Positions 44,306-53,264 of a stretch of 64,000 nucleotides of DNA are shown here, in pieces (the first letter of the stretch is position 1; the number at the start of each line of letters is the position of its first letter). The notes under the pieces are model-generated. The model worked only from the letters and a program-made list of their open reading frames with translations. It ran no database searches and had not been told where the DNA came from. The stretch is from Halorussus gelatinilyticus (lineage in GTDB: Archaea > Halobacteriota > Halobacteria > Halobacteriales > Haladaptataceae): the NCBI RefSeq assembly GCF_023238445.1, contig NZ_CP096658.1, positions 1,178,001 through 1,242,000 on the forward strand, given 5' to 3'. Position numbers and translations under genes: made by a program.

Positions 44306-45229
44306 TCAGGCGGTTGCACCGGTGGTCGTCGACTGATCGTCGGCGCCGGTCGTGGTCGTCTCGTTCGACCGGTCGCCGAGCGAGACCGCGGTCTCGGCGG
44401 CCGGCGGGAGCCGAATCGACACGTCGTCGCCGTAGCCCGAGAACCGGAGGGTCGCCTCCTGGTGGAGGTCCATCTGGCGGCCGCGCACGGAGACCGTGGA
44501 GTTGATCGTGGTGTTGGACCGGACCGGGAGGTAGGTGTCGGTCGAGAGCCAGTAGGTGACCGAGACGTTCCGGACCTCGCCGACCCGTCGGTTCGTCACG
44601 TTGGCCGAGAGGTTGGCGTACCGCTCGGGGTCGGGGGTGGCCCGCAGGACGTAGGTCTGGGTGCCGTTGACCGTCTTCCGGCCGACGAACTCGACGTCGG
44701 AGATGTTCAGGAGTTCGCGCTGGCGGGTGAGCGTGTCGAGCGCCGACCACCGCTGGGAGAAGTTGTCCGAGAAGTTGCGGCTGATCCACTTCGAGGAGAA
44801 CGCCCGAGTGAACTGCGGGCTGCGCTGGTAGAGCGTCCGGTTCACCACGTAAGTCGAGACGCTGCTCGACTGCCCGGCCACGCGGGCGGTCCGGTTGATC
44901 CGGAGTTCGCGCTCGGCGCGGTCCACCGTGCCGGTCGAGTCGGTGACCGTCCGGCGCTCGACGTTGTTCGACGAGACGAGAGTGGCGATGTGGGCGTCGA
45001 TGCGGTACGTCTCGACGTCGGCCATCGCGGCGACAGCGGACAACTTGACCGCCGTGGCGTTCACCGACTGGGCGGTAGCGGGGTCGTCGGTCGTGGTCGC
45101 GTCGGCCTCGGTGTGGGTCGTGGTGGTGGCGGTCGAGGTGGCGGGGTCGGTCCCGCCGCCGGAGCAACCCGCCAGCACGACGAGCGCGGCAAAGAGGACG
45201 GCGATGAGCGTGCGCTGTGGGTTCGACAT
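44306..45229 (-). CDS. secreted lipoprotein, LolA/DUF6612-like
   Basis: The 307-residue protein has a classical signal peptide with lipobox LAGCSGGG and a threonine-rich linker. The mature part has long beta strands of a LolA/LppX-like barrel (VETYRIDAHIATLVSSNN, VRNVSVTYWLSTDTYLPVR), and ends threonine-rich. Such folds carry lipids or act as cell-surface modules. It is just upstream of the HExxH lipoprotein gene, and the two may work together at the surface. Confidence 0.6.
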   Translation of the reverse strand: MSNPQRTLIAVLFAALVVLAGCSGGGTDPATSTATTTTHTEADATTTDDPATAQSVNATAVKLSAVAAMADVETYRIDAHIATLVSSNNVERRTVTDSTGTVDRAERELRINRTARVAGQSSSVSTYVVNRTLYQRSPQFTRAFSSKWISRNFSDNFSQRWSALDTLTRQRELLNISDVEFVGRKTVNGTQTYVLRATPDPERYANLSANVTNRRVGEVRNVSVTYWLSTDTYLPVRSNTTINSTVSVRGRQMDLHQEATLRFSGYGDDVSIRLPPAAETAVSLGDRSNETTTTGADDQSTTTGATA

Positions 45230-45542
45230 TCGGGAAAGTTACCGACGACTGACAGCATAAAGCCTCCGGCTGGCCGACAAGTCCGGCGACGGGGCGCCCG
45301 AAACCCCGGTTTCCGTCCGGTCAGGAGGCGGGGTCGGTCAGAAGAGCAGGACTGTCAGTACAGTTCGATCGTCGAACGGGTGTGTCCAGTCGGGACGGGC
45401 GAAGCGGTCGGGACCGCCCGACCCGGTCGCATTCGGTTCGCAGCGGCCGACCGGCAGCGCCTCCGACGCCGCCAATCGGTAACGTGTGACGAAGCCAAGG
45501 ATAAAAGATAAACCTACCCGCGCCATACGGTCACCGACTATA
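45230..45542. other. 313-base gene-free spacer
   Basis: This is the divergent promoter region between the lipoprotein operon and the gene at 45543. No RNA gene or repeat was recognised. The plus-strand frame from 45486 is an upstream extension of the next gene and probably not translated. Confidence 0.4.
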
Positions 45543-46229
45543 ATGGAAGAGAGCGTTTCGGGCTTCAAGCTCCGCGGCACGTGGGGCGACATCGTCGAAC
45601 ACGGCGAGCGAATCACCGAAGCCCTCCGCGAAGCCGGGGTCTCCGGCGACGCCTACGACGAGTGGGAGGAGTGGCGGCCCAAACACCACGAGCGACTCGG
45701 CGAGGACGTCTCGGAGAAGACCGCAGAGCAGGCCTCGGTCGGCGAGGGCGAGGGCGAAAAGAAGGGGAAAGCGCCCGACGACGACTTGAAGACCGCGGGC
45801 GAGAAGATAAGCGAATCCTACGAGAAGTTGGAGGACGAGGACACCGACGAGGCCGTGAGCAAGTGGCAGGACTCGGTGAGCTACGTCGCGCGCGCCGCCG
45901 ACTCCGCGAGTCGGAAGGCGCTCCGCAAGGTCGAGGACACGGTCTACCAGAAGGTGATGACCCGGCTCGCGCCCTACTACTTCGACAACGACCTCATCAG
46001 CGCCAACGTCCAGCAGGTCGGCCGCGGCGGCGAAGAGGAGACGTTCGTCTTCGAGGTCAACATCAACGACGACGACCTCAAGGAGGAGGTCAGCGAGAAG
46101 CTGGCGGACTACGAGGACGAGGTGAACCGCTGGCACGTCGCCACCGAGAAGCGCACCGACACCGCCGAGGCCGCCGAGGGCGTCGAAGCGCCCGAGGAAC
46201 CCGAGGAGTCCCACTCGAAGACGACGTAG
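45543..46229 (+). CDS. haloarchaeal protein, DUF5828-like
   Basis: The 228-residue acidic protein begins MEESVSGFKLRGTWGDIVEH, which I recall as the start of the haloarchaeal DUF5828 family. It has helical segments (SKWQDSVSYVARAADSA, RKVEDTVYQKVMTRLAP) and an acidic, glutamate-rich end. No enzyme motif is visible. ATG 45543 is used rather than the upstream in-frame ATG at 45486. Confidence 0.6.
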   Translation: MEESVSGFKLRGTWGDIVEHGERITEALREAGVSGDAYDEWEEWRPKHHERLGEDVSEKTAEQASVGEGEGEKKGKAPDDDLKTAGEKISESYEKLEDEDTDEAVSKWQDSVSYVARAADSASRKALRKVEDTVYQKVMTRLAPYYFDNDLISANVQQVGRGGEEETFVFEVNINDDDLKEEVSEKLADYEDEVNRWHVATEKRTDTAEAAEGVEAPEEPEESHSKTT

Positions 46230-46336
46230 CGCGGCGGGTCTCTCGGAGGTCGAGTCGAGCGCGAGCGGAGAAAGAAATCGAACGACTCGAAGCCCAAGCC
46301 GGTACACTATTTTATCGTCGGCGAAAGATTCCCGGT

Positions 46337-47524
46337 ATGGTCGGAACCGGCGTCGTGACGTTGGTAATCGCAGCTATCGCCAGTCTGTTCATGGCGTGGG
46401 CCATCGGCGCGGGGTCGTCTGGCTCGACTCCCTTCGCCCCAGCGGTGGGCGCGAACGCCATCTCCGTGATGCGGGCCGGGTTCTTCGTCGGCTTGCTCGG
46501 CTTCTTCGGAGCCGTGTTGCAGGGCGCGAACGTCTCGGAAGCGGTCGGTACGGAGCTAATCGGCGGCGTCCAGTTGACCGCCATCGCGGCGACGACCGGA
46601 CTGCTCGTCGCGGCCGTGCTGGTCGCCATCGGCGTGTTCACGGGCTACCCCATCGCCACGGCGTTCACGGTCACCGGAGCCATCGTCGGCGTCGGACTGG
46701 CGATGGGCGGCGACCCGGCGTGGGCGAAGTACCGCCAGATTTCGGCGCTCTGGATTCTCACTCCGTTCGTCGGGAGTTCCATCGCGTACATCACCGCGAG
46801 GCTCCTGCGCTCGGAGCGCACCGCCGAGGAGGTCGTCATCCCGTTTCTCGCCGGGTTCGTCGGCCTCATCATCGCCAACGTAAAGTTCGTCGTCTTCGGC
46901 CCGCCGGACGTGAGTCAGTCGGTCGCCGAAACCGCTGGCGACGCGCTTTCGCTACCGCCGGTCGCGGGCGTCGAGACCGGCCGCATCGTCGTCTCGCTCG
47001 CTATCGCGGGCGTCCTCGCCGGACTGCTCGCGTGGGACGTGCGTCGGAATCTGGAGGCCGGACAGCGTCACTTCCTGCTGGCGCTCGGGAGCCTCGTCGC
47101 CTTCTCGGCGGGCGGGTCGCAGGTCGGTCTCGCCATCGGCCCGCTGGTGCCCCTGCTCGACCCCTTCGAGATTCCGCTCCTCCCCGTGCTGGTCGGCGGC
47201 GGCCTCGGCCTGCTCGCGGGGTCGTGGACCGGCGCGCCCCGGATGATAAAGGCGCTCGCGCAGGACTACTCGACGCTCGGCCCGCGCCGGTCCATCGCCG
47301 CGCTCATCCCCTCGTTCGCCATCGCGCAGGTCGCCGTGTTCTTCGGGATTCCGGTCTCGTTCAACGAGATTATCGTCAGCGCCATCGTGGGAAGCGGCTA
47401 CGCCGCGGGAGACGGCGGCGTGAGCAAGGAGAAGATGGGCTACACGGTGCTGGCGTGGCTGGCGTCGCTCGTCATCGCCACCGGGGTCGGGTACGGCGTC
47501 TTCGCGCTCATCGAGACGCTGTAG
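46337..47524 (+). CDS. pitA: inorganic phosphate transporter, PiT family
   Basis: The 395-residue protein has about ten helices and PiT landmarks, GANAISVMRAG (for the GxNDxAN motif with a changed central residue) near residue 37 and LWILTP about residue 138, plus a second half with GASAG-like and NEIIVSAIVGSGYA segments. PiT permeases take up phosphate with a cation. A TATA-like TATTTTATC at 46309-46317 precedes ATG 46337 by about 25 bases. A second, partial PiT gene opens the window. Confidence 0.8.
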   Translation: MVGTGVVTLVIAAIASLFMAWAIGAGSSGSTPFAPAVGANAISVMRAGFFVGLLGFFGAVLQGANVSEAVGTELIGGVQLTAIAATTGLLVAAVLVAIGVFTGYPIATAFTVTGAIVGVGLAMGGDPAWAKYRQISALWILTPFVGSSIAYITARLLRSERTAEEVVIPFLAGFVGLIIANVKFVVFGPPDVSQSVAETAGDALSLPPVAGVETGRIVVSLAIAGVLAGLLAWDVRRNLEAGQRHFLLALGSLVAFSAGGSQVGLAIGPLVPLLDPFEIPLLPVLVGGGLGLLAGSWTGAPRMIKALAQDYSTLGPRRSIAALIPSFAIAQVAVFFGIPVSFNEIIVSAIVGSGYAAGDGGVSKEKMGYTVLAWLASLVIATGVGYGVFALIETL

Positions 47525-47700
47525 TCGGGGACCGGTTGCTCGAAAGCGACGGACCCCTCGCTGGAAGTCACTTCCGACGACGAAAACCGAACGAAATCGC
47601 GTGCTACGACGGCGGTTACTGCTATCTACGAGTTGCAATCGTGTGAGCGAACCGCTCATCCTCACGGACGTGCCGACGGAAAACTCGCGGAAACCACGCC

Positions 47701-49092
47701 TCAACTCTCGGTCTCGACGCTGTCCTCGAACTCGGCTCCCTCGTCCGGTTCGGCCTCTGCGCGCTCCTGATCGTCCAACTTCGTCACGCGGGCCTTCATG
47801 ATGCGGGTGTTCTCGACCTGTTCGACGCGGAGGCGCACGCCGTCGTAGGTGATGTCCTCGCCCTCCTCGACCAGTCGGCCCGCGCGGTTGAAGATGAACC
47901 CGGCGATGGTCTCGAACTCCTCGCCCTCGGGGAGGTCTATCTCCAGCGCCTCGTTGACCTCGTCGATGTTGAGTTCGCCACGGACGATGATGGTCTCGTC
48001 GTCCACGTACTCGATGGGTTCCTCTTCCTCGCCTTCGAGGATGTCGCCGACGATCTCCTCGACCATGTCCTCCATCGTGACCAGCCCCTCGGTGGTCCCG
48101 AACTCGTCGATGACGATGACCATCTGCATCCGGTTCTCGCGCATCTCGGTCAGGAGTTCGTCCACGTTCTTGCTCTCGGGGACGTGGAGGGTCGGCTGAA
48201 TCACGTCTTCGAGTTCGAGTTCGTCGTGTTCGCCGTAGGTCTGTTCCCGGACCAAATCCCGGATGTGGATGACGCCGATGACGTTGTCGAGGCTTCCCTC
48301 GTAGACGGGGACGCGCTCGTGGCCGCTCTGGACCAGCGTCTCGATGGCCTCCTCGACGCTCGCAGTCTTCGGGACGGCGGTCATGTCGAGGCGCGGGGTC
48401 ATCACTTCCTTGGCGATGGTGTTGTTGAACCGGAAGATGCGCTGGAGCATCTCGCGCTCGTCCTCCTCGATGACGCCCTCGCGCTCGCCGGTCTCTATCA
48501 TGTTCTGAATCTCGTCGCGGGTCACGTAGGAGGTCTCGATGGCCGAGCGCCCGCCCGTAACCTTATTGACGAGGCGGGTGAGGTAGTCGAACGTGACGAC
48601 CAGCGGGAGGAGGACGTACTCCGACAGTTTCAGCGGGCGGGCGATGCGGAGCGCCCACGACTCGGTGTTCTCCACCGCGTAGCTCTTGGGCGCGGACTCG
48701 CCGAACAGCAGAACGAGGGAGGTAATTCCGAAGGTGGAGATGAGGACTGCCACCCCGGCGCTCTCGACGTGGATACCGACGAGAGCCGTCGCTATCGACG
48801 ACATGGCGATGTTGACGATGTTGTTTCCGACCAGAATCGTCACCAACAGGCGGTGCGGGTCGGATTTGAGTTCGTTGACCGTCTCCGCGCCCGGCACCTT
48901 GTCCTCGACCAGCGCGTCCACGCGGTGGTTCGCCAGCGAGAACATGGCGATCTCCGAGGACGAGAAGAATCCGGAGAGAGCGATGAGAAGGACGATGACT
49001 ATCGCACCACCCCACGTAACCATCGCTGTCGAGACCTGAACGCCCAATACTTCCGCTATCGGGGTCGGCCCCGCAGACGCGACCGTAGACAT
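47701..49092 (-). CDS. CNNM/CorC-type membrane protein (DUF21-CBS-CorC)
   Basis: The 463-residue protein has three or four N-terminal helices of a DUF21 domain with GFFSSSEIAMFSLANHRVD, then two CBS domains (about residues 210-330; EVMTPRLDMTAVP, VIGVIHIRDLV) and a C-terminal CorC_HlyC transporter-associated domain. CNNM/CorC proteins export magnesium or confer metal resistance; CBS domains sense nucleotides. Start chosen at ATG 49092; ATGs at 49104 and 49119 are alternatives. Long, standard-length homologue. Confidence 0.88.
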   Translation of the reverse strand: MSTVASAGPTPIAEVLGVQVSTAMVTWGGAIVIVLLIALSGFFSSSEIAMFSLANHRVDALVEDKVPGAETVNELKSDPHRLLVTILVGNNIVNIAMSSIATALVGIHVESAGVAVLISTFGITSLVLLFGESAPKSYAVENTESWALRIARPLKLSEYVLLPLVVTFDYLTRLVNKVTGGRSAIETSYVTRDEIQNMIETGEREGVIEEDEREMLQRIFRFNNTIAKEVMTPRLDMTAVPKTASVEEAIETLVQSGHERVPVYEGSLDNVIGVIHIRDLVREQTYGEHDELELEDVIQPTLHVPESKNVDELLTEMRENRMQMVIVIDEFGTTEGLVTMEDMVEEIVGDILEGEEEEPIEYVDDETIIVRGELNIDEVNEALEIDLPEGEEFETIAGFIFNRAGRLVEEGEDITYDGVRLRVEQVENTRIMKARVTKLDDQERAEAEPDEGAEFEDSVETES

Positions 49093-49220
49093 CGGGAATG
49101 GCACCATTCGACAATCCAACTTGCAAGTGGACGGGATTAACTCTTTATTCTTTTCCCGGGACGTGACGCGAGACTGCCGCGAGCGAAGACCTTACGGCGT
49201 TTTCGGAACAATACTCGTCT

Positions 49221-49499
49221 ATGAGCCAGTCAACCGGCACCGAGTCCGCGATAACCCTGTACCGCTTGCAGGCGTGTCCGTACTGCGAGCGCGTGGTCAA
49301 CAAGCTACAGGAGTACGACCTCGACTACCGGTCGCGCTTCGTGGAACCGATGCACAGCGACCGCAACGTCGTCAAGCGCATCTCGGGCAAGCGCACCGTG
49401 CCCGCCATCGTGGACGAGAACACGGGCGTCACGATGAGCGAGAGCGCCAACATCGTGGAGTACCTCGAAAACACCTACGGCGCTGGAGGTGCCGAGTAA
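49221..49499 (+). CDS. glutaredoxin-like protein
   Basis: The 92-residue protein has the thioredoxin-fold active site CPYC (about residues 19-22) in YRLQACPYCERVVNKL and the cis-proline segment RTVPAIVDE, followed by a GST-N-like MSESANIVEYL. It should reduce disulfides or mixed thiols in the cytoplasm. Its stop overlaps the start of the next gene by one base (TAATG), so it is coupled to a peroxiredoxin-like protein. Confidence 0.85.
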   Translation: MSQSTGTESAITLYRLQACPYCERVVNKLQEYDLDYRSRFVEPMHSDRNVVKRISGKRTVPAIVDENTGVTMSESANIVEYLENTYGAGGAE

Positions 49500-50062
49500 T
49501 GCCGGACTTCGACGTCGTCTCGCTCCCCGACACCGACCACGTCGCGGAGGGCGACACCGCGCCGGACTTCACCCGACCGCTGGTCAACGACGAGTACTGG
49601 GAGGACGCCGCGCTCTCGGACCTGACCGACGAGGGGCCGGTCCTGCTCGTGTTCTTCACGATGGACGGGGCGTTCCCCGCGACGTACATCTGGAACGAGA
49701 TTCGAGAGAGGAACTGGGGTAGCGAGGCGCAACGCGCCTCGGACGAAGCGAGCGGTGAAACCGCGAGCAACGACGGCCACGACCTCACGATCGTCGGCCT
49801 CTCCATTTCGGACCCCTACGCCCACAAGCAACTCGTCGAGGAACGCGGGATGGACTACCGGCTCTTCTCGGACCCGCAGAACGGCGTCGCCGAGGAGTAC
49901 GGCATCGTCCACGACCTCGACGGGATGGCCGGCGTGAGCGAACCGCGGCCCGCCGCGTTCCTGCTGGACGAGGACCGGACCGTCGAGTACGCGTGGGTCG
50001 CCGAGGAGTGGCCCGACTTCCCGGACTACGACGACGTCGAAGCGGCTATCGAGGAACTGTAG
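49499..50062 (+). CDS. peroxiredoxin-like redoxin lacking cysteine
   Basis: The 187-residue protein has an AhpC/TSA fold: GDTAPDFTRPLVNDEYW at the start, a central GPVLLVFFT strand and DLTIVGLSISDP later. The peroxidatic position, normally T-x-x-C, is replaced by FFTMDGAFPAT, and there is no cysteine anywhere in the sequence. It cannot act as a thiol peroxidase alone. Coupling to the CPYC glutaredoxin upstream suggests a redox complex or a different role, such as chaperone or binding. Confidence 0.75.
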   Translation: MPDFDVVSLPDTDHVAEGDTAPDFTRPLVNDEYWEDAALSDLTDEGPVLLVFFTMDGAFPATYIWNEIRERNWGSEAQRASDEASGETASNDGHDLTIVGLSISDPYAHKQLVEERGMDYRLFSDPQNGVAEEYGIVHDLDGMAGVSEPRPAAFLLDEDRTVEYAWVAEEWPDFPDYDDVEAAIEEL

Positions 50063-50248
50063 CTGTAGCCGAGCGCCGCGAAGCGACGGTCCGACTACGA
50101 CAACGACGCGGCCGTGCAGGGAACCGGCGTCCCGCGCGCCTTCTTCTGACCGGCGTCGAACCGTGAGGGATGTCGAACCGCGAGCGGCGTCGAACTCCGA
50201 GCGGCCTCGGACGCTACGCTTTTTTCCGCGGCCTCCCGAGATAGCGCC

Positions 50249-50857
50249 ATGACCGACGAGTCGATAGCGGAGGCGGCGGACGCGGTTCGCAGGGGCGAAC
50301 TCGTCGTCTACCCGACCGAGACGGTGTACGGACTCGGCGCGGACGCGCTGGACGAGGCGGCGATCGAGCGCGTCTTCGAGGCGAAGCGGCGGTCGCGCGA
50401 GAAACCGATTTCGCTCGCGGCGCCCACCGTGACGTCGGCGCTGGAGTACGTCCGCGCGACCGACCGCGAGGAGCGGTTCATGCGCGAGTTCCTCCCCGGC
50501 CCCGTGACCGTCCTCTGCGAGAAGCGCGAGCCGGTCCCCGACGTGCTGACCGGCGGGCGCTCTCGCGTGGGGGTTCGCGTGCCCGACCACGAGGTCGCGC
50601 TCGACCTCCTGCGCGAGACCGCACCCGTCACGGCCACGAGCGCGAACGTGAGCGGGCGGCCGAGCGCGACCCGCGTCGCGGACGTGGACGACGAGATTCG
50701 AGCGGCCGCGGCGGTCGTCGTGGACGGCGGCGAGACCGGCGGGACCGGGAGTACGGTCGTGAACGTCGCGGACGGAGCCATCGTGCGCGAGGGGCCGAAC
50801 GCCGACGACGTGCGGGCGTGGCTCGACGCGAACGGCGGCGGTTCAGAAACCGAGTAG
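50249..50857 (+). CDS. L-threonylcarbamoyladenylate synthase (Sua5/YrdC)
   Basis: The 202-residue enzyme makes threonylcarbamoyl-AMP for the t6A modification of tRNA. The YrdC signature YPTETVYGLGADA is at residues 22-35, and later motifs SREKPISLAAP and TATSANVSGRPS match. It lacks the extra C-terminal Sua5 domain, so it is of the shorter YrdC type. The last 15 bases overlap, on the other strand, the end of the Cas4-like gene. Confidence 0.92.
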   Translation: MTDESIAEAADAVRRGELVVYPTETVYGLGADALDEAAIERVFEAKRRSREKPISLAAPTVTSALEYVRATDREERFMREFLPGPVTVLCEKREPVPDVLTGGRSRVGVRVPDHEVALDLLRETAPVTATSANVSGRPSATRVADVDDEIRAAAAVVVDGGETGGTGSTVVNVADGAIVREGPNADDVRAWLDANGGGSETE

Positions 50858-51511
50858 CGACTTCAGCGACCGCGTTTTGACGCCGCACTCCGCCCGGTAG
50901 TCGCAGGCCCCGCACTTGGCGTCGTTCGTGAGGCGCGGCGGCGGACCGTCGAGCGTCCGGGCGGCCTCGACCGCGGTCCGGTAGGCGGCCTTCCGGCGCG
51001 TGCCGATGGAGACCTCCCGAATCACGCCGTGGGTGGGGTACTCCGCGAACGCGCGTTCGACCGACTCCTCGGCCTCCCACGAGAGCGCCTTCGCCGCGGC
51101 GACGAGTCGGACCGACTGGGGTCGCCAGACGCCCTCCTCGGGCGGGTCGCCGGTGAAGACCATCGCGGGCGTGGGCGCGTCGAGCGAGAGGACCTTGTGG
51201 ACGATACCTCGGCAGTCCTTGCCCTCGGTCAGGCGCTCGCGGTCGCTCGGGTCCCGGAGTTCGGACCACGCGGCGTCGAAGCGCCGGCGCGCGTACTCCA
51301 GATTCGACCGGAACTCGTCGGGACCGACCGCGAGCGGCAGGTCCGCGAGGTCGTCGCGGTCGGCCGCTAACAGGTCGGCGTAGCGAAAGGCGAGTTCCCG
51401 CCGCTCGGCCACCTCGTCGGGAACCTCGATTTCGTCCTCGCGCCGCCGGTAGTACAACTTCCGCGGGCAGTACGCCGCGGTTTCGAGGTCGCTGAACGGA
51501 ATCTTCGACAC
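50843..51511 (-). CDS. Cas4-like protein, apparently degenerate nuclease
   Basis: The 222-residue protein begins with GTG at 51511 and KIPFSDLETAAYCPRKLYYRR, the Cas4/Dna2 iron-sulfur entry motif. It ends with NDAKCGACDYRAEC, the C-terminal cysteine trio, so the four cluster cysteines are present. I cannot see a clear GxxD or E-x-K catalytic pair between them; the region reads VFTGDPPEEGVWRPQSVRL. Cas4 nucleases work in CRISPR adaptation or DNA repair, but no CRISPR array or cas gene is near. Function may be structural or repair-linked. Confidence 0.7.
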   Translation of the reverse strand: MSKIPFSDLETAAYCPRKLYYRRREDEIEVPDEVAERRELAFRYADLLAADRDDLADLPLAVGPDEFRSNLEYARRRFDAAWSELRDPSDRERLTEGKDCRGIVHKVLSLDAPTPAMVFTGDPPEEGVWRPQSVRLVAAAKALSWEAEESVERAFAEYPTHGVIREVSIGTRRKAAYRTAVEAARTLDGPPPRLTNDAKCGACDYRAECGVKTRSLKSLLGF

Positions 51512-51934
51512 GGGAGCGGATCGTCCCGGCTTCCGAGATAAACTTCGCCCAACTATAGACGTGGTAAAGAACGGAAAATGTTCCTTCAACCTAGAACGGC
51601 CAGCGAGCGACCGAGCGAAGCGAAGGCGCGAGCGGACGCTCGGTCAGACTTCCGACGGCGAACGCCCGGCTCAACCGCCGACAGCGGACGCCCGACTACA
51701 CACCCGCCAGCGAACGCCCGGCCGACCAACCGATACGGAACTAGCATCCGTGCGAGCGAAGCGAGCGCGGTTCACCGCGAGCCACGCGAGCGGACCAAGG
51801 AACCGTCGAAGGAGCGTCCGAACGAAGTGAGGACCGACCGAGGCGGTGACGCCGTGTTTTTGGTCGAGCTTTTGCCAGCGAGGGAGCGTCTGAGCCGCAG
51901 GCTCAGACGCGGCCGAGTGCAGCAAAAGGTCGTC
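51512..51934. other. 423-base gene-free stretch with degenerate GCGAGCG repeats and a long hairpin
   Basis: No gene was supported. The stretch is full of GAGCGAAGCGAG-like words typical of haloarchaeal intergenic DNA, and ends with the hairpin at 51869-51928, which lies just after the Cmi4-type gene. Confidence 0.45.
51869..51928 (-). terminator. long hairpin downstream of the Cmi4-type gene
   Basis: GCGTCTGAGCC (51886-51896) pairs perfectly with GGCTCAGACGC (51900-51910), 11 bp with a three-base loop. An outer pair, CTTTTGC (51869-51875) and GCAAAAG (51922-51928), encloses it. The minus-strand order after the regulator's stop is consistent with termination. Confidence 0.55.
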
Positions 51935-52537
51935 TCAGAAGGAAACGTTCGTCTCCATCCCCTCGGTCGCGTCGTCCAAGCCGTCCTCTTGAAGGCTCTC
52001 GGTCATTCGGTCGGAGAGTTCGCGGTCCTGCAGGACGTTCTCGAACTCGTTGCGGAACTGGTCGTTGACGGTGCGTCGCTGCTGTTTGGCGTCGATGACG
52101 CGGCGGTAGCGACGGACCGTCGATTCGCTCACGTCGAGTTCCGCGGCGCACTCGCCGGTTGAGGCGTCGTCGTCGAGGAGGTCCCGGAGGTCCGCCAAGT
52201 CGAACGGCGCGTCCTCGTCGGACTCGCGCAGGAGGTGGAGGTCGATGCGGGCGCGGGCGACCGTCTTGCCGAGCGAGGCGTCGCCCAGCTCGCGGGCGAT
52301 TTCGGCGTCGGAGTCGCCGGCGTAGAACCCCCGCACGACGCTCACCAACTCGTCGTCGGAGAGCGTCGTCGTGAAGTCGTAGCGGTCTCGCATCCGTCCG
52401 ACGACCTCCGCCAACCGGTCGTCGATGGCCGTCTCCGAACTCAGCGACCCGTGGGTCTCCTCTTGGCGTTCGGTGACGGTTGATTCGTCGGTGACATCCA
52501 TGAAGATGTCACGGAGTTCCTCGGTCTTCTCGTCCAT
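51935..52537 (-). CDS. Cmi4-type (conditioned-medium-induced) HTH protein
   Basis: The 200-residue protein begins DEKTEELRDIFMDVTDES and contains the helix-turn-helix TGECAAELDVSESTVRRYRR at about residues 135-155, plus a second sigma-like segment earlier (GDSDAEIARELGDASLGKT). It ends with DATEGMETNVSF. I recall this as conditioned medium-induced protein 4 in haloarchaea, a presumed DNA-binding regulator linked to cell density. A TATATA stretch on the minus strand at 52568-52577 is about 32-40 bases upstream. Confidence 0.7.
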   Translation of the reverse strand: MDEKTEELRDIFMDVTDESTVTERQEETHGSLSSETAIDDRLAEVVGRMRDRYDFTTTLSDDELVSVVRGFYAGDSDAEIARELGDASLGKTVARARIDLHLLRESDEDAPFDLADLRDLLDDDASTGECAAELDVSESTVRRYRRVIDAKQQRRTVNDQFRNEFENVLQDRELSDRMTESLQEDGLDDATEGMETNVSF

Positions 52538-52651
52538 TATTTTACGATGTGGGTGGGTCGTGGTGGCTATATAAAAACCTGTCGGCGGACAGAGGACACG
52601 CGAGCGTCGTCAACCGAAGCTCTCTTTCTGGTTGACGAGCCACGGGCGAGT

Positions 52652-53236
52652 ATGAGTACCGACACGGCCTCGGTCGAGTTAGTCGGCGAAGAAACCGCAG
52701 GAAACGTCGCGCGTGCGGCCCTGTTGGCCGCGCTCACGGGGGCGTTCGCCTACGTCTCGTTCCCGAATCCCCTCTCGCCCGCGCCGGTGAGTCTGCAAGT
52801 CCTCGGCGTCTTTCTCGCCGGACTGCTGCTCGGTCCGGTCTGGGGCGGCGTCTCGATGGCGCTGTACCTCGCGGCCGGAGCGGTCGGCGCGCCCGTCTTC
52901 GCCGGCGGGTCGGCGGGGTTGGCGGTGCTGTGGATTCAACCGACGAGCGGCTACCTCTGGTCGTACCCCGTCGCGGCGTTCGTCGTCGGCGCGATAGCCC
53001 ACGGCGGTCTCCGACTCCGCGACTCCGTGCCCCGGTCCGTCCCGCGACTCGTCGGCGCGATGGTCGTCGGCACCGCCGTCATCTACGCCGTCGGCGTCGT
53101 CGTCATGTCGTTCGTCCTCGACATGACGCTCCGAACGGCGTTCCTCGCGGGCGCGGCCGCGTTCATCCCCGCCGAGGCGTTCAAAATCGCGGCCGCCGTC
53201 GGCGTCGTCCGGAGCGACCAAATCGTCGCCGAGTAG
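52652..53236 (+). CDS. bioY: biotin transporter substrate-binding component
   Basis: The 194-residue membrane protein has six helices and BioY landmarks (SLQVLGVFLAGLLLGP, GPVWGGVSMALYLAAGAVGAP, GAPVFAGGSAG), which form the biotin-binding S-component of an ECF transporter. It lies directly before the ATPase and the transmembrane coupling protein, giving the order BioY-EcfA-EcfT. The start is ATG 52652; the promoter may lie in the TATATAAAA stretch at about 52569-52577, shared with the divergent regulator. Confidence 0.9.
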   Translation: MSTDTASVELVGEETAGNVARAALLAALTGAFAYVSFPNPLSPAPVSLQVLGVFLAGLLLGPVWGGVSMALYLAAGAVGAPVFAGGSAGLAVLWIQPTSGYLWSYPVAAFVVGAIAHGGLRLRDSVPRSVPRLVGAMVVGTAVIYAVGVVVMSFVLDMTLRTAFLAGAAAFIPAEAFKIAAAVGVVRSDQIVAE

Positions 53237-53264
53237 CGAGACGGAGAAACCGCTCACTCACCAG

